A stretch of 64,000 nucleotides of DNA, from contig NZ_QZEY01000002.1 of the NCBI RefSeq assembly GCF_003594875.1, forward strand, positions 496,001 through 560,000, in the 5' to 3' direction. Origin of the DNA: Bailinhaonella thermotolerans (lineage in GTDB: Bacteria; Actinomycetota; Actinomycetes; Streptosporangiales; Streptosporangiaceae). Every line of letters begins with the position of its first letter. The first letter of the stretch is position 1. The translations under genes and the position numbers were made by a program. Shown here in pieces: positions 57,290-64,000 of this stretch. Under the pieces are notes generated by a model, which had not been told where the DNA came from, did not search any database, and saw only the letters and a program-made list of their open reading frames with translations.

Positions 57290-58389
57290 CGCGGCGGCCC
57301 CAGCAGCATCGTGAAGTCCTTCTTCGGAGCCTCCTTGAGCACCTTCCCGCCCAGCTCGTCCAGCGGCGACTTGGGCTTGCCGCCAGGTTCGCGCCCCCCG
57401 GCGGGCGGCAGCAGCCCCTTGATCCAGGCGAAGAACATGGCCTGCCCCTCGTGCACGATCGGCGGGGCCTTGATGAAGGCCAGCAGGTCGCGGGCCGTCT
57501 TCTTCAGGTCCTCGCGGCCCCGGTACACCGCCACGGTGATCCCGTCGAACCGGTTGAGCATCGTGCGGAGCCGTTCGGCGTGCCGTACGTAGATGGTGTC
57601 GTTGGCGGTGCGGGCCAGCTTGAGCAGCTCGTTGACCGCCTTCTTGAGCCGCTTGCGCTCCGACAGGAGCCGCTCGCCCGCCCGCGCGATGCTCTCGGGC
57701 ACGTCGGCCAGGTCCTCGCGGTCCTTGGACAGGGCGCGGCCGAGCCGGGCCAGGTCGTCCACGGCCCGGACCAGGTCGTGCCGGGCGGCGGCGTAGGTGT
57801 CGGTGACGAGCTTGCCGCGCTCGACGAGGCGGTGGAGCTGCTCGCCCTTGCCGTTGAAGCCGGTGTAGACCGCGTCGGCCACGGCCTCGATGTTCTGGCT
57901 GCCCAGGGCGTCGATGACCGGGGCGGCCTTCTCGGTGACCAGCTCCAGGTCGGGCTGGAGGGAGGTGTTCTCGATGCGGGCGCCGGAGGCCAGGAACGGT
58001 CCGGTGGCCAGGTCCTTGCCGGGCGGGAGGATGAGCTTGACGTAGTTCTCGCCGAGCAGGGAGGTGCGGGCGATCGCGGCGGAGGTGCCCGCGGGTATCC
58101 GCCGACCCTCCCCGATCTCCATGGTCACCTTGGCCTTGTAGCCCTCCAGGCGCACGTCGGTGACGGTGCCGACGATCACGTCGTTGACCTGGACGCTGTG
58201 CCCGGCGACCAGGGTCTGCACGTCGTCGAAGGTGCCGTGGAGCACGGGGCCGCCGGTGGGGGCTCCCGCGGTCTGGATGGAGCACGCGCCGGCCGAGAGC
58301 GCGGCGGCCAGCGCCGCCGCGATCAGGCGCGGGATCCGCGGGCGGCGCGCGCCGGCGGGCCGGTCCCGCGCGGTCGGCGGGCCGCTCAT
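57286..58389 (-). CDS. mceE: Mce family lipoprotein, MceE position
   Basis: The 367-aa product starts at ATG 58389, overlapping mceD by ATGA. It has a signal peptide with lipobox LSAGACS, which is usual for MceE (LprK type). The MCE domain reads GGPVLHGTFDDVQTLVAGHS, VIVGTVTDVRLEGYKAKVTM and SLLGENYVKLILPPGKDLAT. A long helical coil follows (ERLLSERKRLKKAVNELLKL) for the needle shaft. It ends KKDFTMLLGPPR. Confidence 0.93.
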   Translation of the reverse strand: MSGPPTARDRPAGARRPRIPRLIAAALAAALSAGACSIQTAGAPTGGPVLHGTFDDVQTLVAGHSVQVNDVIVGTVTDVRLEGYKAKVTMEIGEGRRIPAGTSAAIARTSLLGENYVKLILPPGKDLATGPFLASGARIENTSLQPDLELVTEKAAPVIDALGSQNIEAVADAVYTGFNGKGEQLHRLVERGKLVTDTYAAARHDLVRAVDDLARLGRALSKDREDLADVPESIARAGERLLSERKRLKKAVNELLKLARTANDTIYVRHAERLRTMLNRFDGITVAVYRGREDLKKTARDLLAFIKAPPIVHEGQAMFFAWIKGLLPPAGGREPGGKPKSPLDELGGKVLKEAPKKDFTMLLGPPR

Positions 58390-59417
58390 CGGCCGCCCCC
58401 CTTCTTCTTGCCGCCGGGGCAGTTGCCGAGCGGCGCCGGAGGACAGGGCACCTCGCCGAGCCCGAGCGCGTCGAACAGCGGCTGAAGCCAGATCTTCAGG
58501 GTCGGGCTCAGCGCCAGGCGGATCTTGAGCACGTGGTGCTCCTTGTCCCAGGCGTCGAGCACGACGTCGCCCAGCTTGGCCAGCTCGGCCACGGTCTGGG
58601 CGACCGAGGCGCTGTTGGCGCGGAGCGTGAGGATCAGCTCGGAGAGCGAGGCGAGCTGCTGGGGCAGCTTCTCGGAGTACTTCTCGACGATCACGTGGCC
58701 CTTGCGCACGAACGAGGCCAGGCTCGTGGCGAAGCGCTGCACCTCCCGGCGCTCCTCGACGAGCTGGCCGGTGGCGCCGGCGAAGGAGTCGAGCATGCTG
58801 CCGAGCTTCCGCTCGCGGGCGTTGGTGCGCTTGGCCAGCTTGTTGAGGCCCTCGGCCAGCTTGATCAGGCGCTGGTCCTGGCTGGCGAGGTTGTGCGTGA
58901 GCTGGGCGGTGCCCTGCAGCGCGCGGTTGAACTCGTCGCCGCGGCCGTCCACGCGCTTGGCGACGCCCTCGATGAAGCCGCTGACCTGCTTGGGGTCCAG
59001 GGAGTCCGACAGCTTGGTGAACGCCTTGAGCGCGTCGTCGATCTCGACCGGCAGCTCGGTGCGCTCCTGGGGGATCACGGCCCCCGGCCGGATGCGCTCC
59101 ATGCCGGGCTTCCAGGCCGGGTGCAGGATGATGTTGCGCTCGCCCAGGGTGTTGAGCGAGACGATCGAGGCGCGCACGTCGGCGGGGACGGGCACGCCGC
59201 CGTCCACGCTCATCTCGACCCTGACCCGGTTCCCCTCGACGCGGATGCGCTCGATGGTCCCCACGTCGATGCCCATGATCTTGACCCGGGACTGCTCGTA
59301 GAGGGCCGTCGCCTTGGCGAAGTAGGCGGTCAGCCGGAACCCCCCGGTCTCGCCGCCACCGCCGCAGCCGGTCAGGACCACGGTCGCGGCCGCCAGCGCC
59401 GCGATCAGCCGTCTCAT
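58386..59417 (-). CDS. mceD: Mce family lipoprotein, MceD position
   Basis: The 343-aa product starts at ATG 59417, overlapping mceC by ATGA. Unlike many MceD proteins it has a lipobox (ATVVLTGCGGGG) near residue 18. The MCE domain is FRLTAYFAKATALYEQSRVK, IMGIDVGTIERIRVEGNRVR and VSLNTLGERNIILHPAWKPG. The helical shaft follows (LSDSLDPKQVSGFIEGVAKR) and a C-terminal CPPAPLGNCPGGKKKGGG may form a disulfide loop. Two lipidated subunits in one operon are noteworthy. Confidence 0.92.
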   Translation of the reverse strand: MRRLIAALAAATVVLTGCGGGGETGGFRLTAYFAKATALYEQSRVKIMGIDVGTIERIRVEGNRVRVEMSVDGGVPVPADVRASIVSLNTLGERNIILHPAWKPGMERIRPGAVIPQERTELPVEIDDALKAFTKLSDSLDPKQVSGFIEGVAKRVDGRGDEFNRALQGTAQLTHNLASQDQRLIKLAEGLNKLAKRTNARERKLGSMLDSFAGATGQLVEERREVQRFATSLASFVRKGHVIVEKYSEKLPQQLASLSELILTLRANSASVAQTVAELAKLGDVVLDAWDKEHHVLKIRLALSPTLKIWLQPLFDALGLGEVPCPPAPLGNCPGGKKKGGGR

Positions 59418-60445
59418 CGGCCGCCTCCCTTGCGCGAGTTGAGCAGGGTCCTCAGCACCTCGGGGCTGATCGGGCCGGCGCCGCTGACCGCCGCCTCCAG
59501 CCACGGCCCGTGGCCGCCGATGCCCGCGACCCCCTGGAACGTGGGCCCCGCCCAGGCCAGCGCCGTGTTGAGCTGGTCCCGGTGGGCGCCCAGGTCCCCC
59601 ACGGTCGCGTTGACGTCGTCGATGATCTTCACCAGGTCGCGCTCGTGCCGGTCGATGATCCCGGTCAGCTCCTTGACCAGCGCGTTGCCCCGGCCGAAGA
59701 GCCGCGACAGCTCGTCGCGGCGCTGCCGCAGCGCGTCGAACACGATCTCGAACTGGTCCACGAGGCGGGTGAGCTGCTGCTCCTTGCGGGTGACCGTGTC
59801 GAGGATGCGCTCGCCGGCCTCCAGCAGGCGGCGGATCTCCGGGTCGGCCTCGTTGAGGGTGTCGGCCAGCTTGCTCACGTTGCTGAGCACGTGGGTCTCC
59901 TCGCCGCGCGCCCGCAGCCGGGTGATCTCGGTGAGCTGGCCCAGGACCTTGTCCACCGTCTTGGTGTCCAGGTTGGTCAGGGTGTCGCTGGTGTTCTTGA
60001 GCACCTCGCCCACCAGCGCCGGGGTGGCCGTCCGCTCCAGCGGCACGCGCCGCTGGGCCTCGGGCAGGTCGTCCATGTACGGCGCGCCCACGGGACCGGA
60101 GAGCTTGAGGTAGCGGCCGCCGAGCAGGGTGTTCAGGCGGACCTCGGCCCGGGTGTTGCGGCCGAGCCGGACCCCGTCGTCCACGGTCCAGGTGATGATC
60201 ACGTGGCCCCGCCGGAAGTCGGGCTCGACCCCGGTCACCTGGCCCACGCGCACCCCGGCGACGCGGACGTCGTTGCCGCTGCGGATCCCGCCGGAGTCGG
60301 CGAAGACCCCGGTCATGGTGTAGTCGCTGACGAACAGCCGCAGCGACCCGACCATGAAGACGAACACGATGAGGCCGCCCGCCACCAGCAGGGAGACGAT
60401 GCCGACGGCGAACCGGTTGCGGTCCTTGAACGACTTGAGAGCCAT
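59414..60445 (-). CDS. mceC: Mce family protein, MceC position
   Basis: The 343-aa product starts at ATG 60445, overlapping the mceB stop by one base. It has an N-terminal helix (FAVGIVSLLVAGGLIVFVFM), an MCE domain (YTMTGVFADSGGIRSGNDVR, VAGVRVGQVTGVEPDFRRGH, NTLLGGRYLKLSGP) and a helical coil (LDTKTVDKVLGQLTEITRLR and later heptads). It forms part of the heterohexameric lipid channel. Confidence 0.93.
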   Translation of the reverse strand: MALKSFKDRNRFAVGIVSLLVAGGLIVFVFMVGSLRLFVSDYTMTGVFADSGGIRSGNDVRVAGVRVGQVTGVEPDFRRGHVIITWTVDDGVRLGRNTRAEVRLNTLLGGRYLKLSGPVGAPYMDDLPEAQRRVPLERTATPALVGEVLKNTSDTLTNLDTKTVDKVLGQLTEITRLRARGEETHVLSNVSKLADTLNEADPEIRRLLEAGERILDTVTRKEQQLTRLVDQFEIVFDALRQRRDELSRLFGRGNALVKELTGIIDRHERDLVKIIDDVNATVGDLGAHRDQLNTALAWAGPTFQGVAGIGGHGPWLEAAVSGAGPISPEVLRTLLNSRKGGGR

Positions 60446-61500
60446 CAGTCCCCCACCATCACCGAGCGCATGGCCTTGGCCGAGGTGAGCCGCCCGGCGC
60501 CCGGCAGCTTGCCCGGCAGGTTCATGCCGTACGGGCAGGGGCTCGGGCCCAGGGTCAGGCAGCCGACGTAGGCGACGACGAAGTCGCCGCGGTTGGTGCT
60601 CGCGTAGGCCCGGCGGAGCAGCGGCCCGATCGTCTCCAGCGTGTTCTCCAGCGTCCCGGTGTTGCGCCGGATGCCGCCGGTGAGCGCGGACAGGTGGCCG
60701 AGCAGCCGCCCGAACTCGTCGGCGTTCTGCCCGAGCACCTTCTCCTGCGTGTTGATGACCGCGCTGAGCTGGACGATCGTGTCGTCGAGCACCTTGCGGT
60801 TGTCGGCGTACGCCCCGGTGACGTCGACCAGGGCGTCGACCATGCGGGAGATCTGCTGGTCCCTGCGGGCCAGGAGGGTGGTGACCTTCTCGTAGTCCCC
60901 GACGAGCTGGCGGATCGTCTGGCGGCGTTCGGCCAGCGAGCCGGTGATCTTGTCGAGGTTGCGGATCAGCAGGTCGACGTTCTCCTCGTTGCCGTCGAGG
61001 GACTGGGCCACCACCCGCAGCAGCTCGTTGACCTCCTGCGGGTCGATGCTGCGGGTGAGCGGCGCCAGGTCGTTGATGACCTCGCCGATGTCCACCACCG
61101 AGCGCGTCCTGGTGATGCGGGCGCCGTCGCGCATCATGGTCGCCGCCTTGCCGGGCAGGACGTAGATCACGCGCTGGCCGATGGCGTTCCGCCAGCGTAC
61201 GGCGGCCTCGCTGTCGGAGGGGACCTTGATCGGGTCGCGCAGCGTGAACGTCACCTCGGCCCGGCCGTTCACGACCTCGATCTCGTCCACCTGGCCTGCG
61301 GGCGCCCCGGCGATCTTCACCTCGTCGCCGGCGCGCAGCCCGCTCACGTCGTCGAACACCGCCGTGACGGTCGTGCCCCCGCCCAGCTCGATGGCGGCGA
61401 GCTGGGCGGCGATGAGCGCGATCAGCCCGGCGGTCGCCGCGGTGAACAGCGCGAGGCGGACCAGCGTGCGCCGCCGCCGCACCCTGTCGCTCACTGCCAC
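60445..61500 (-). CDS. mceB: Mce family protein, MceB position
   Basis: The 351-aa product starts at ATG 61500. It has an N-terminal helix (LVRLALFTAATAGLIALIAA), an MCE domain (TVTAVFDDVSGLRAGDEVKI, AGAPAGQVDEIEVVNGRAEV, RNAIGQRVIYVLPGKA) and a long coil (LLRVVAQSLDGNEENVDLLI). The C-terminus has a CLTLGPSPCPYG pair of Cys and ends in a conserved-looking basic tail. It starts 40 bp after mceA. Confidence 0.93.
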   Translation of the reverse strand: MAVSDRVRRRRTLVRLALFTAATAGLIALIAAQLAAIELGGGTTVTAVFDDVSGLRAGDEVKIAGAPAGQVDEIEVVNGRAEVTFTLRDPIKVPSDSEAAVRWRNAIGQRVIYVLPGKAATMMRDGARITRTRSVVDIGEVINDLAPLTRSIDPQEVNELLRVVAQSLDGNEENVDLLIRNLDKITGSLAERRQTIRQLVGDYEKVTTLLARRDQQISRMVDALVDVTGAYADNRKVLDDTIVQLSAVINTQEKVLGQNADEFGRLLGHLSALTGGIRRNTGTLENTLETIGPLLRRAYASTNRGDFVVAYVGCLTLGPSPCPYGMNLPGKLPGAGRLTSAKAMRSVMVGD

Positions 61501-61539
61501 GTCGTCCTCCGCTCCCAGTGCCTGGTCATCGCGCCGCCC

Positions 61540-62562
61540 TCAGTGCTTCAGCCCGGTGCCCGGCCCGCAGATGCCCACGATGAGCTCGCAGGGGTCCAGC
61601 GGCAGGTAGAGGGCGGTGCCGAGCTGGTTCTTGCCGCCGGGGCCGGGGATGCGGGTCAGCGCGGTCAGCCGCAGGACGAGGTCGTCCACGCCGCGCACGC
61701 CGTCCCCGGCGATGCCGAGCTGGGAGTGGATCACCGCCGCGCCCCGCTCCCCGGAGTTGAACGCGTCCTTGATGTCGCCCCGGTGCTTGGCCAGGCCGTG
61801 CGCGGCCACATCGGCGACCTCGGCGCCCTCGTCGAGCAGCGGCCCGCCCCGGCCCCGCCCGCTGAAGATCGCCGGCACGATGGCGTTGACGTTCTCGGCG
61901 AAGACGGCGATCTCGTCGCCGCGGGTCGAGAGCACGTCGGTGACCCGCGCGGTGTCGGCCAGGAAGAGCCGGGCGTTGCGCCGGTGCTTGTGGGCGACGC
62001 CGAAGAGGACGTCGCTGTTGCCGATCGTCCGGTTGATCTCCTGGCCCTTGCCCTCCAGGCCCCGCGCGACCGTCCGCATGATCACCGACAACTCCCGGCC
62101 GTCGATGGCCGCCACGGTCTCGTAGGCGTCGCCGAGCGAGTCGTTGAGGTCCAGGGGGTCGCGCGTGCGCTCGATGCGCTCGCCCTCGGCCAGGAACGGG
62201 CCCTGCCCCTCCCGGTCGCCCAGGATCAGGTTGATGAACTTGGGGCCGAAGATGGAGGTGGGCTCGATGGCGGCGACCGCCGTGCGCGGGACCCGCATCT
62301 CCTCGTCGACGTGGATGGTGACGACGGCCTTGCCCCGCCGGTCGAGCGTGACGGAGGTGACGCCGCCCACCGTGACGCCCCGCACCTTCACCGGCGACTG
62401 CGAGCTCAGGCCCTGCCCGGAGTGGTTGAAGACCGCGGTGAACCGCCGCCCGCCGGTCATCTGCGCGCTCACCACGACGTAGACGACCACGAGGGCCAGC
62501 GCCAGCAGCACCGCCAGCGAGATCAGCAGGCGGGTCCGGGTGGAGAACTCGAAGCGCATCAT
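61540..62562 (-). CDS. mceA: Mce family protein, MceA position
   Basis: The 340-aa product starts at ATG 62562 (or the next ATG, 62559), overlapping the yrbEB stop. It has an N-terminal helix (LLISLAVLLALALVVVYVVV), an MCE domain (FTAVFNHSGQGLSSQSPVKV, RGVTVGGVTSVTLDRRGKAV, TSIFGPKFINLILGDREGQG) and coil (IMRTVARGLEGKGQEINRTI). The C-terminus ends CELIVGICGPGTGLKH. It is the first substrate-binding subunit after the two permease genes. Confidence 0.93.
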   Translation of the reverse strand: MMRFEFSTRTRLLISLAVLLALALVVVYVVVSAQMTGGRRFTAVFNHSGQGLSSQSPVKVRGVTVGGVTSVTLDRRGKAVVTIHVDEEMRVPRTAVAAIEPTSIFGPKFINLILGDREGQGPFLAEGERIERTRDPLDLNDSLGDAYETVAAIDGRELSVIMRTVARGLEGKGQEINRTIGNSDVLFGVAHKHRRNARLFLADTARVTDVLSTRGDEIAVFAENVNAIVPAIFSGRGRGGPLLDEGAEVADVAAHGLAKHRGDIKDAFNSGERGAAVIHSQLGIAGDGVRGVDDLVLRLTALTRIPGPGGKNQLGTALYLPLDPCELIVGICGPGTGLKH

Positions 62563-63428
62563 GCCCCAGTCAGCCTCACTGTTCCGCCCGTGCCCCAGAA
62601 GATGTACGACAGCAGCAGGTTGAGCAGGACCACCGTGATGATCGTCTGGCGGATCGCGCGGCCGGCCGCCACCCCGACGCCGACGGGGCCGCCGGTGGCG
62701 TAGTAGCCGTTGTAGCTGTGGATCACGATCACCACGAAGGCGAAGATGGCCACCTTGATCACGCTGTAGACCAGGTCGATCAGCGGCAGGTACAGCTCGA
62801 AGTAGTAGTCGTAGACGCCGGGCGCCAGCCCGAAGAACCAGGTGCAGATGAACCTGGTGGCGAAGAAGCTGGCGAACAGCGCGATCAGGTAGAGCGGGAC
62901 CAGGGCGATCAGCGCGGCCACGACCCGGGTGCAGATCAGGTACGTGAACGAGCTGATGCCCATGACCTCCAGCGCGTCGATCTCCTCGGAGATCCGCATC
63001 GCGCCGAGCTCGGCGGTGAACGCCGAGCCGACCTGGGCCGCCAGGGCGGTGGCCGCGATGATCGGGGTGATCTCGCGGACGTTGGCGAAGCTGCCGACGA
63101 TGCCCATGAACGACTCGGCGCCGATGGCCTGGAGGCCGGAGTACCCCTGCAGGCCGACGGCCGCGCCGGTGAAGAACGCCATCGAGAACGTCACGAAGAT
63201 CATGCCGCCGCCGACGACGGTGGCGCCGACCCCGACGACGATGTCGCTGACGTGCTTGAGCACGACCTTGAAGTACTTCCCGCGCAGGATCACGTCGCGG
63301 ACCGAGTAGAAGAGCACGCGCATGATGAAGATCGGCCAGCCGGAGATGCCGGCCAGGCGCTCCGTGCCCTCCTTGGCGGCCCGGCGGGCCGCGGAGCCGA
63401 TCGCGCTGGAGTTCGGGAATGCGACCAT
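62559..63428 (-). CDS. yrbEB: YrbE/MlaE-family permease, YrbEB position
   Basis: The 289-aa product starts at ATG 63428, overlapping the yrbEA stop by one base. It has the MlaE pattern: VSDIVVGVGATVVGGGMIFV, ITPIIAATALAAQVGSAFTA with ELGAMRISEEIDALEVMGIS, then TRVVAALIALVPLYLIALFA and VYSVIKVAIFAFVVIVIHSY. About five to six membrane helices are seen. It is one half of the inner-membrane permease of the Mce lipid importer; the ATPase (MceG) is encoded elsewhere, as usual. Confidence 0.95.
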   Translation of the reverse strand: MVAFPNSSAIGSAARRAAKEGTERLAGISGWPIFIMRVLFYSVRDVILRGKYFKVVLKHVSDIVVGVGATVVGGGMIFVTFSMAFFTGAAVGLQGYSGLQAIGAESFMGIVGSFANVREITPIIAATALAAQVGSAFTAELGAMRISEEIDALEVMGISSFTYLICTRVVAALIALVPLYLIALFASFFATRFICTWFFGLAPGVYDYYFELYLPLIDLVYSVIKVAIFAFVVIVIHSYNGYYATGGPVGVGVAAGRAIRQTIITVVLLNLLLSYIFWGTGGTVRLTGA

Positions 63429-64000
63429 CAGATCTTCGGGGGGTAGGCGACGAAGTAGACCGTCGAGATGATGTAGTTGACGGCGAAGACGAGCATGAAC
63501 GTGACCACGGTCGACTTGTTGACCGCGCGCCCCACCCCCACGGGGCTGGTCTCGCAGGTCATGCCCATGTAGCAGGCCACCATCGCGGCGATCATGCCGA
63601 AGATCCACGCCTTGATGAGGGTGACCACGAGGTCGCTCAGCAGCAGCAGGGACAGGGCGCCGTCGAAGTAGGCGCCGGGGGTGACGCCCTGCACGATGAC
63701 GTTGAAGAAGAACCCGCCGCCGGCCCCGGCCAGGATCACCAGGGGGACCAGCAGCACGGCCAGGGTGCTCGCCGCCCAGAGCCGGGGCGTGACGAGGCGG
63801 TGGATGGGGTTGACGGCCATGACCTCCATGGCCGACAGCTCGTCGCGGATGTTGCGGGCGCCCATGTCGGACGTCATGGCCGAGCCCCCGGCCCCCGCGA
63901 TGAGCAGCGCGGACGCCAGGGGCGCCACCTCGCGCACGAGGCCGACGACGACGGCGCTGCCGGTGGCGGACTGGGCGCCGAGCTGCCAGGCCAGGTCACC
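63428..64000 (-). CDS. yrbEA: YrbE/MlaE-family permease, YrbEA position, 5' end outside window
   Basis: The frame is open to the right edge, so only the C-terminal about 190 residues are present. They contain LVREVAPLASALLIAGAGGS with AMTSDMGARNIRDELSAMEV and MAVNPIHRLVTPRLWAASTL, the diagnostic MlaE segment, and then DLVVTLIKAWIFGMIAAMVA and MGMTCETSPVGVGRAVNKST. It is the first visible gene of the mce operon; its promoter lies outside the window. Confidence 0.93.
   Translation of the reverse strand, partial: GDLAWQLGAQSATGSAVVVGLVREVAPLASALLIAGAGGSAMTSDMGARNIRDELSAMEVMAVNPIHRLVTPRLWAASTLAVLLVPLVILAGAGGGFFFNVIVQGVTPGAYFDGALSLLLLSDLVVTLIKAWIFGMIAAMVACYMGMTCETSPVGVGRAVNKSTVVTFMLVFAVNYIISTVYFVAYPPKI

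Overview
The window is very GC-rich, densely coded actinobacterial DNA, with GTG starts and ATGA/GTGA gene overlaps throughout. An actinobacterial class A RNase P RNA, a complete mce operon except for its first gene, AfsR-type and XRE regulators and a bifunctional RNase H/phosphatase point to a filamentous actinomycete, perhaps of the Streptosporangiales. The exact genus cannot be read from the sequence.

Left part (1-21.3 kb). A partial AfsR/SARP-type regulator runs off the left edge. It is followed by a PBP-like lipoprotein, a low-complexity membrane-anchored protein and a SulP transporter fused to a beta-carbonic anhydrase. Next comes a cell-wall block: a class A beta-lactamase, a histidine kinase/response regulator pair and a divergent L,D-transpeptidase. 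A winged-helix protein, an NAD-dependent epimerase-like SDR and a Baeyer-Villiger-type monooxygenase follow. The conserved core block Nif3 - zinc-ribbon coiled coil - RNase H/phosphatase - rnpB closes this part.

Accessory segment (21.5-28.9 kb). A DUF4041/T5orf172-type protein lies directly behind rnpB. Behind it are two XRE-TPR regulators interleaved with translationally coupled small ORFs, one of which is duplicated almost perfectly as a 108-bp direct repeat on both sides of an XRE gene. An unrecognised Cys-rich-N-terminus protein and a RelE-like/DUF6247-like toxin-antitoxin pair complete the segment. It is the most island-like part of the window.

Catabolic segment (29-44 kb). A three-gene operon (two acyl-CoA dehydrogenases, then an acyl-CoA synthetase) has the layout of mycobacterial fadE26-fadE27-fadD17. 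Next is a four-gene operon (N-acyl-D-amino acid deacylase, D-serine dehydratase-like PLP enzyme, 2-keto-3-deoxygluconate-type kinase, RidA) with a divergent IclR regulator. Its chemistry fits breakdown of N-acetyl-D-glucosaminate (oxidised chitin units). A TetR - AurF-like diiron oxygenase - SDR operon, a MarR gene, a MarR-GNAT fusion and a NUDIX hydrolase follow.

Right part (44-64 kb). It holds a CopD-like protein convergent with an unknown polytopic membrane protein, a secreted hydrolase fused to an ABC ATPase with its permease, a PAC2 protein, a leaderless 54-aa ORF, a STAND ATPase and a DJ-1/PfpI protein. The rest is the mce operon (yrbEA-yrbEB-mceA-F-mas, minus strand), truncated at the right edge. 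The nearby acyl-CoA operon and oxygenases suggest uptake and degradation of a hydrophobic, steroid-like or branched lipid substrate. Short tandem repeats fill many intergenic gaps, and the palindrome GCCGTACGGC recurs across the window.
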